Part shown: positions 62,934 through 64,000 of the stretch, piece after piece
Layout of the letters: every line of letters starts with the position of its first letter
Numbering within the stretch: the first letter of the stretch is position 1
DNA from: Methylophilus sp. TWE2
GTDB taxonomy: Bacteria > Pseudomonadota > Gammaproteobacteria > Burkholderiales > Methylophilaceae
Direction of reading: 5' to 3'
DNA: 64,000 nucleotides
Assembly: GCF_001183865.1 (NCBI RefSeq)
Contig: NZ_CP012020.1
Location: forward strand, 1,240,001 to 1,304,000
Program-made: the position numbers and the translations under genes
The notes under the pieces: model-generated
Databases searched by the model: none
What the model was told of the DNA's origin: nothing
Seen by the model: only the letters and a program-made list of their open reading frames with translations

Positions 62934-64000
62934 ATGAAACAACCGTTGATGATCACCCAGGAGCATATCGAACGCTATGATGTTTCCGGGCCGCGTTATA
63001 CCTCGTATCCGACGGCAGACCGCTTTGTTGAAGCTTTTGATGCGGCTGCCTATTACAAATCGGCAGAGCAGCGCAACATCAGTAACTGGACGCAGCCACT
63101 GTCGGTGTATGTGCATATCCCGTTTTGTGCCTCACTCTGTTTTTATTGCGCCTGCAATAAAATTGTCACCAAACGCTATGAGCAAAGCGCCATTTACCTC
63201 AATTACCTGCAACGTGAACTTGGCTTGCATCTTAACAAGATTGGAAAAGCACAGGCAGTGAATCAGCTGCATTTGGGCGGAGGCACACCGACTTTCCTCA
63301 ATGATGAAGAGTTGTCCAGCCTCATGCAGATGCTGAAAACAGCTTTTGTATTCAGTGAGGAAGGTGAATATTCCATCGAAATTGACCCGCGGACCGTGAA
63401 TCAGGCCCGTTTGCAACACTTGCGTGACCTCGGCTTTAACCGCCTGAGTTTTGGCGTGCAGGATTTCGATGCAGAAGTGCAGCAGGCCGTACACCGGGTA
63501 CAGTCTTATGCGCAAGTCGACACCCTGATGCAACAGGCGCGGCAGATGGGCTACCAGTCTATCAATGCCGACCTGATTTATGGTTTGCCCAAGCAAACGC
63601 CAGCGACTTTCCGCGAAACCATTAGTAAAATTACTCAATTGCGTCCAGACCGCATTGCCTTGTATGGCTATGCGCACCTACCTTCACGTTTTAAGCCACA
63701 ACGCCGCATTTTGCAGGAGGATCTGCCGAATGCCGTCGATAAAATCCAGATGCTATCAGAAGCCATCCAGCAATTGATGCAGGCAGGTTATGTGTATATC
63801 GGGATGGATCACTTTGCCTTGCCTACGGATGCGCTGGCGATTGCCAAGCAGCAGGGCAGGTTGCACCGCAATTTCCAAGGCTACAGCACCATGGCCGACC
63901 AGGATATCCTGGCACTGGGTGTCTCTGCTATCGGCAAGATGGGCGCCACCTACAGCCAGAATGCCAAAACGCTGGAAGAGTATTATGACTTTCTTGATCA
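62934..64000 (+). CDS. hemN: Oxygen-independent coproporphyrinogen III dehydrogenase (cut by window end)
   Basis: This frame runs off the window; 355 codons are visible. HemN is a radical SAM enzyme that oxidises coproporphyrinogen III to protoporphyrinogen IX without oxygen, for haem synthesis. The motif HIPFCASLCFYCACNK (about residues 61-76) holds CxxxCxxC plus the extra Cys of true HemN. QLHLGGGTPTFLNDEELSSL (about 107-126) and NADLIYGLPKQT (about 210-221) follow. GPRYTSYPTADRF at the N-terminus is HemN-specific. A TTG at 62922 in the same frame, with AGGAAAG 6 nt before it, may be the true start. It is under the FNR box at 62827. Confidence 0.95.
   Translation, partial: MKQPLMITQEHIERYDVSGPRYTSYPTADRFVEAFDAAAYYKSAEQRNISNWTQPLSVYVHIPFCASLCFYCACNKIVTKRYEQSAIYLNYLQRELGLHLNKIGKAQAVNQLHLGGGTPTFLNDEELSSLMQMLKTAFVFSEEGEYSIEIDPRTVNQARLQHLRDLGFNRLSFGVQDFDAEVQQAVHRVQSYAQVDTLMQQARQMGYQSINADLIYGLPKQTPATFRETISKITQLRPDRIALYGYAHLPSRFKPQRRILQEDLPNAVDKIQMLSEAIQQLMQAGYVYIGMDHFALPTDALAIAKQQGRLHRNFQGYSTMADQDILALGVSAIGKMGATYSQNAKTLEEYYDFLD

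Overview
The window looks like chromosome of a betaproteobacterial methylotroph, most likely a member of the Methylophilaceae (Methylophilus/Methylotenera/Methylovorus group). The reasons are gene content and neighbourhoods: the oxidative branch of the ribulose monophosphate cycle (zwf, gnd, pgl), an EpsA-type LuxR regulator known from exopolysaccharide loci of these bacteria, hpnCDE squalene synthesis, a cbb3 oxidase cluster with FNR, and Nitrosomonadales-like housekeeping genes. The genus is inferred from memory of these families, not from a search. I see no prophage, transposase, CRISPR array or rRNA.

Layout. 1-7.4 kb: hslR, an EpsA-like regulator, a small membrane protein, then the ribosomal/replication run rpsF-priB-rpsR-rplI, dnaB, alr and radA. 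7.4-12.7 kb: a candidate small RNA on the minus strand, a small lipoprotein, the overlapping hpnC-hpnD-hpnE operon, a methylthio-nucleoside phosphorylase, def and tRNA-Ser(UGA). 12.7-17.8 kb: two paralogous small cupins, one intact and one broken by a single in-frame TGA. Between them lies a TPP-riboswitch-controlled vitamin uptake set: TonB receptor, YkoF-like thiamine-binding protein and PnuC/PnuT-type transporter, beside a kinase-like gene. 17.8-29.4 kb: glnD, map, an HDOD protein, a TPR/glycosyltransferase-like protein, peroxiredoxin, folA, about 1 kb of non-coding repeat-like sequence, a large basic-amino-acid decarboxylase and dcd. 29.4-36.4 kb: zwf, gnd, pgl, a DUF1003 protein, Mrp/ApbC, a GT4 glycosyltransferase and a fasciclin-domain protein.

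36.5-51.1 kb is the most unusual stretch. Two paralogous cell-surface signalling cassettes (FecI-type sigma factor, FecR-type anti-sigma factor, and a very large TonB receptor of 1177 or 1274 residues with an N-terminal STN signalling domain) lie in the same orientation on either side of a phosphoketolase-acetate kinase pair. The receptors carry EF-hand-like acidic loops in long insertions, and the two sigma genes share an upstream DNA block at nearly the same distance from their starts.

51.3-64 kb: metG, then the complete cbb3 oxidase region (ccoI-ccoS, ccoN-ccoO-ccoQ-ccoP, ccoG-fixH), a radical SAM protein, fnr and the 5' part of hemN. Perfect FNR boxes lie upstream of ccoN and in the fnr/hemN intergenic region. 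This gives a simple circuit: FNR senses oxygen, and drives the high-affinity oxidase and oxygen-independent haem synthesis while probably controlling itself.

The best candidates for undescribed biology are (1) the roughly 230-nt minus-strand RNA after radA, with a near-consensus promoter, a hairpin presenting an anti-Shine-Dalgarno loop and a strong terminator; (2) the duplicated FecI/FecR/receptor cassettes with metal-loop-like insertions; and (3) the cupin paralogue interrupted by one UGA exactly where its sister has tryptophan.
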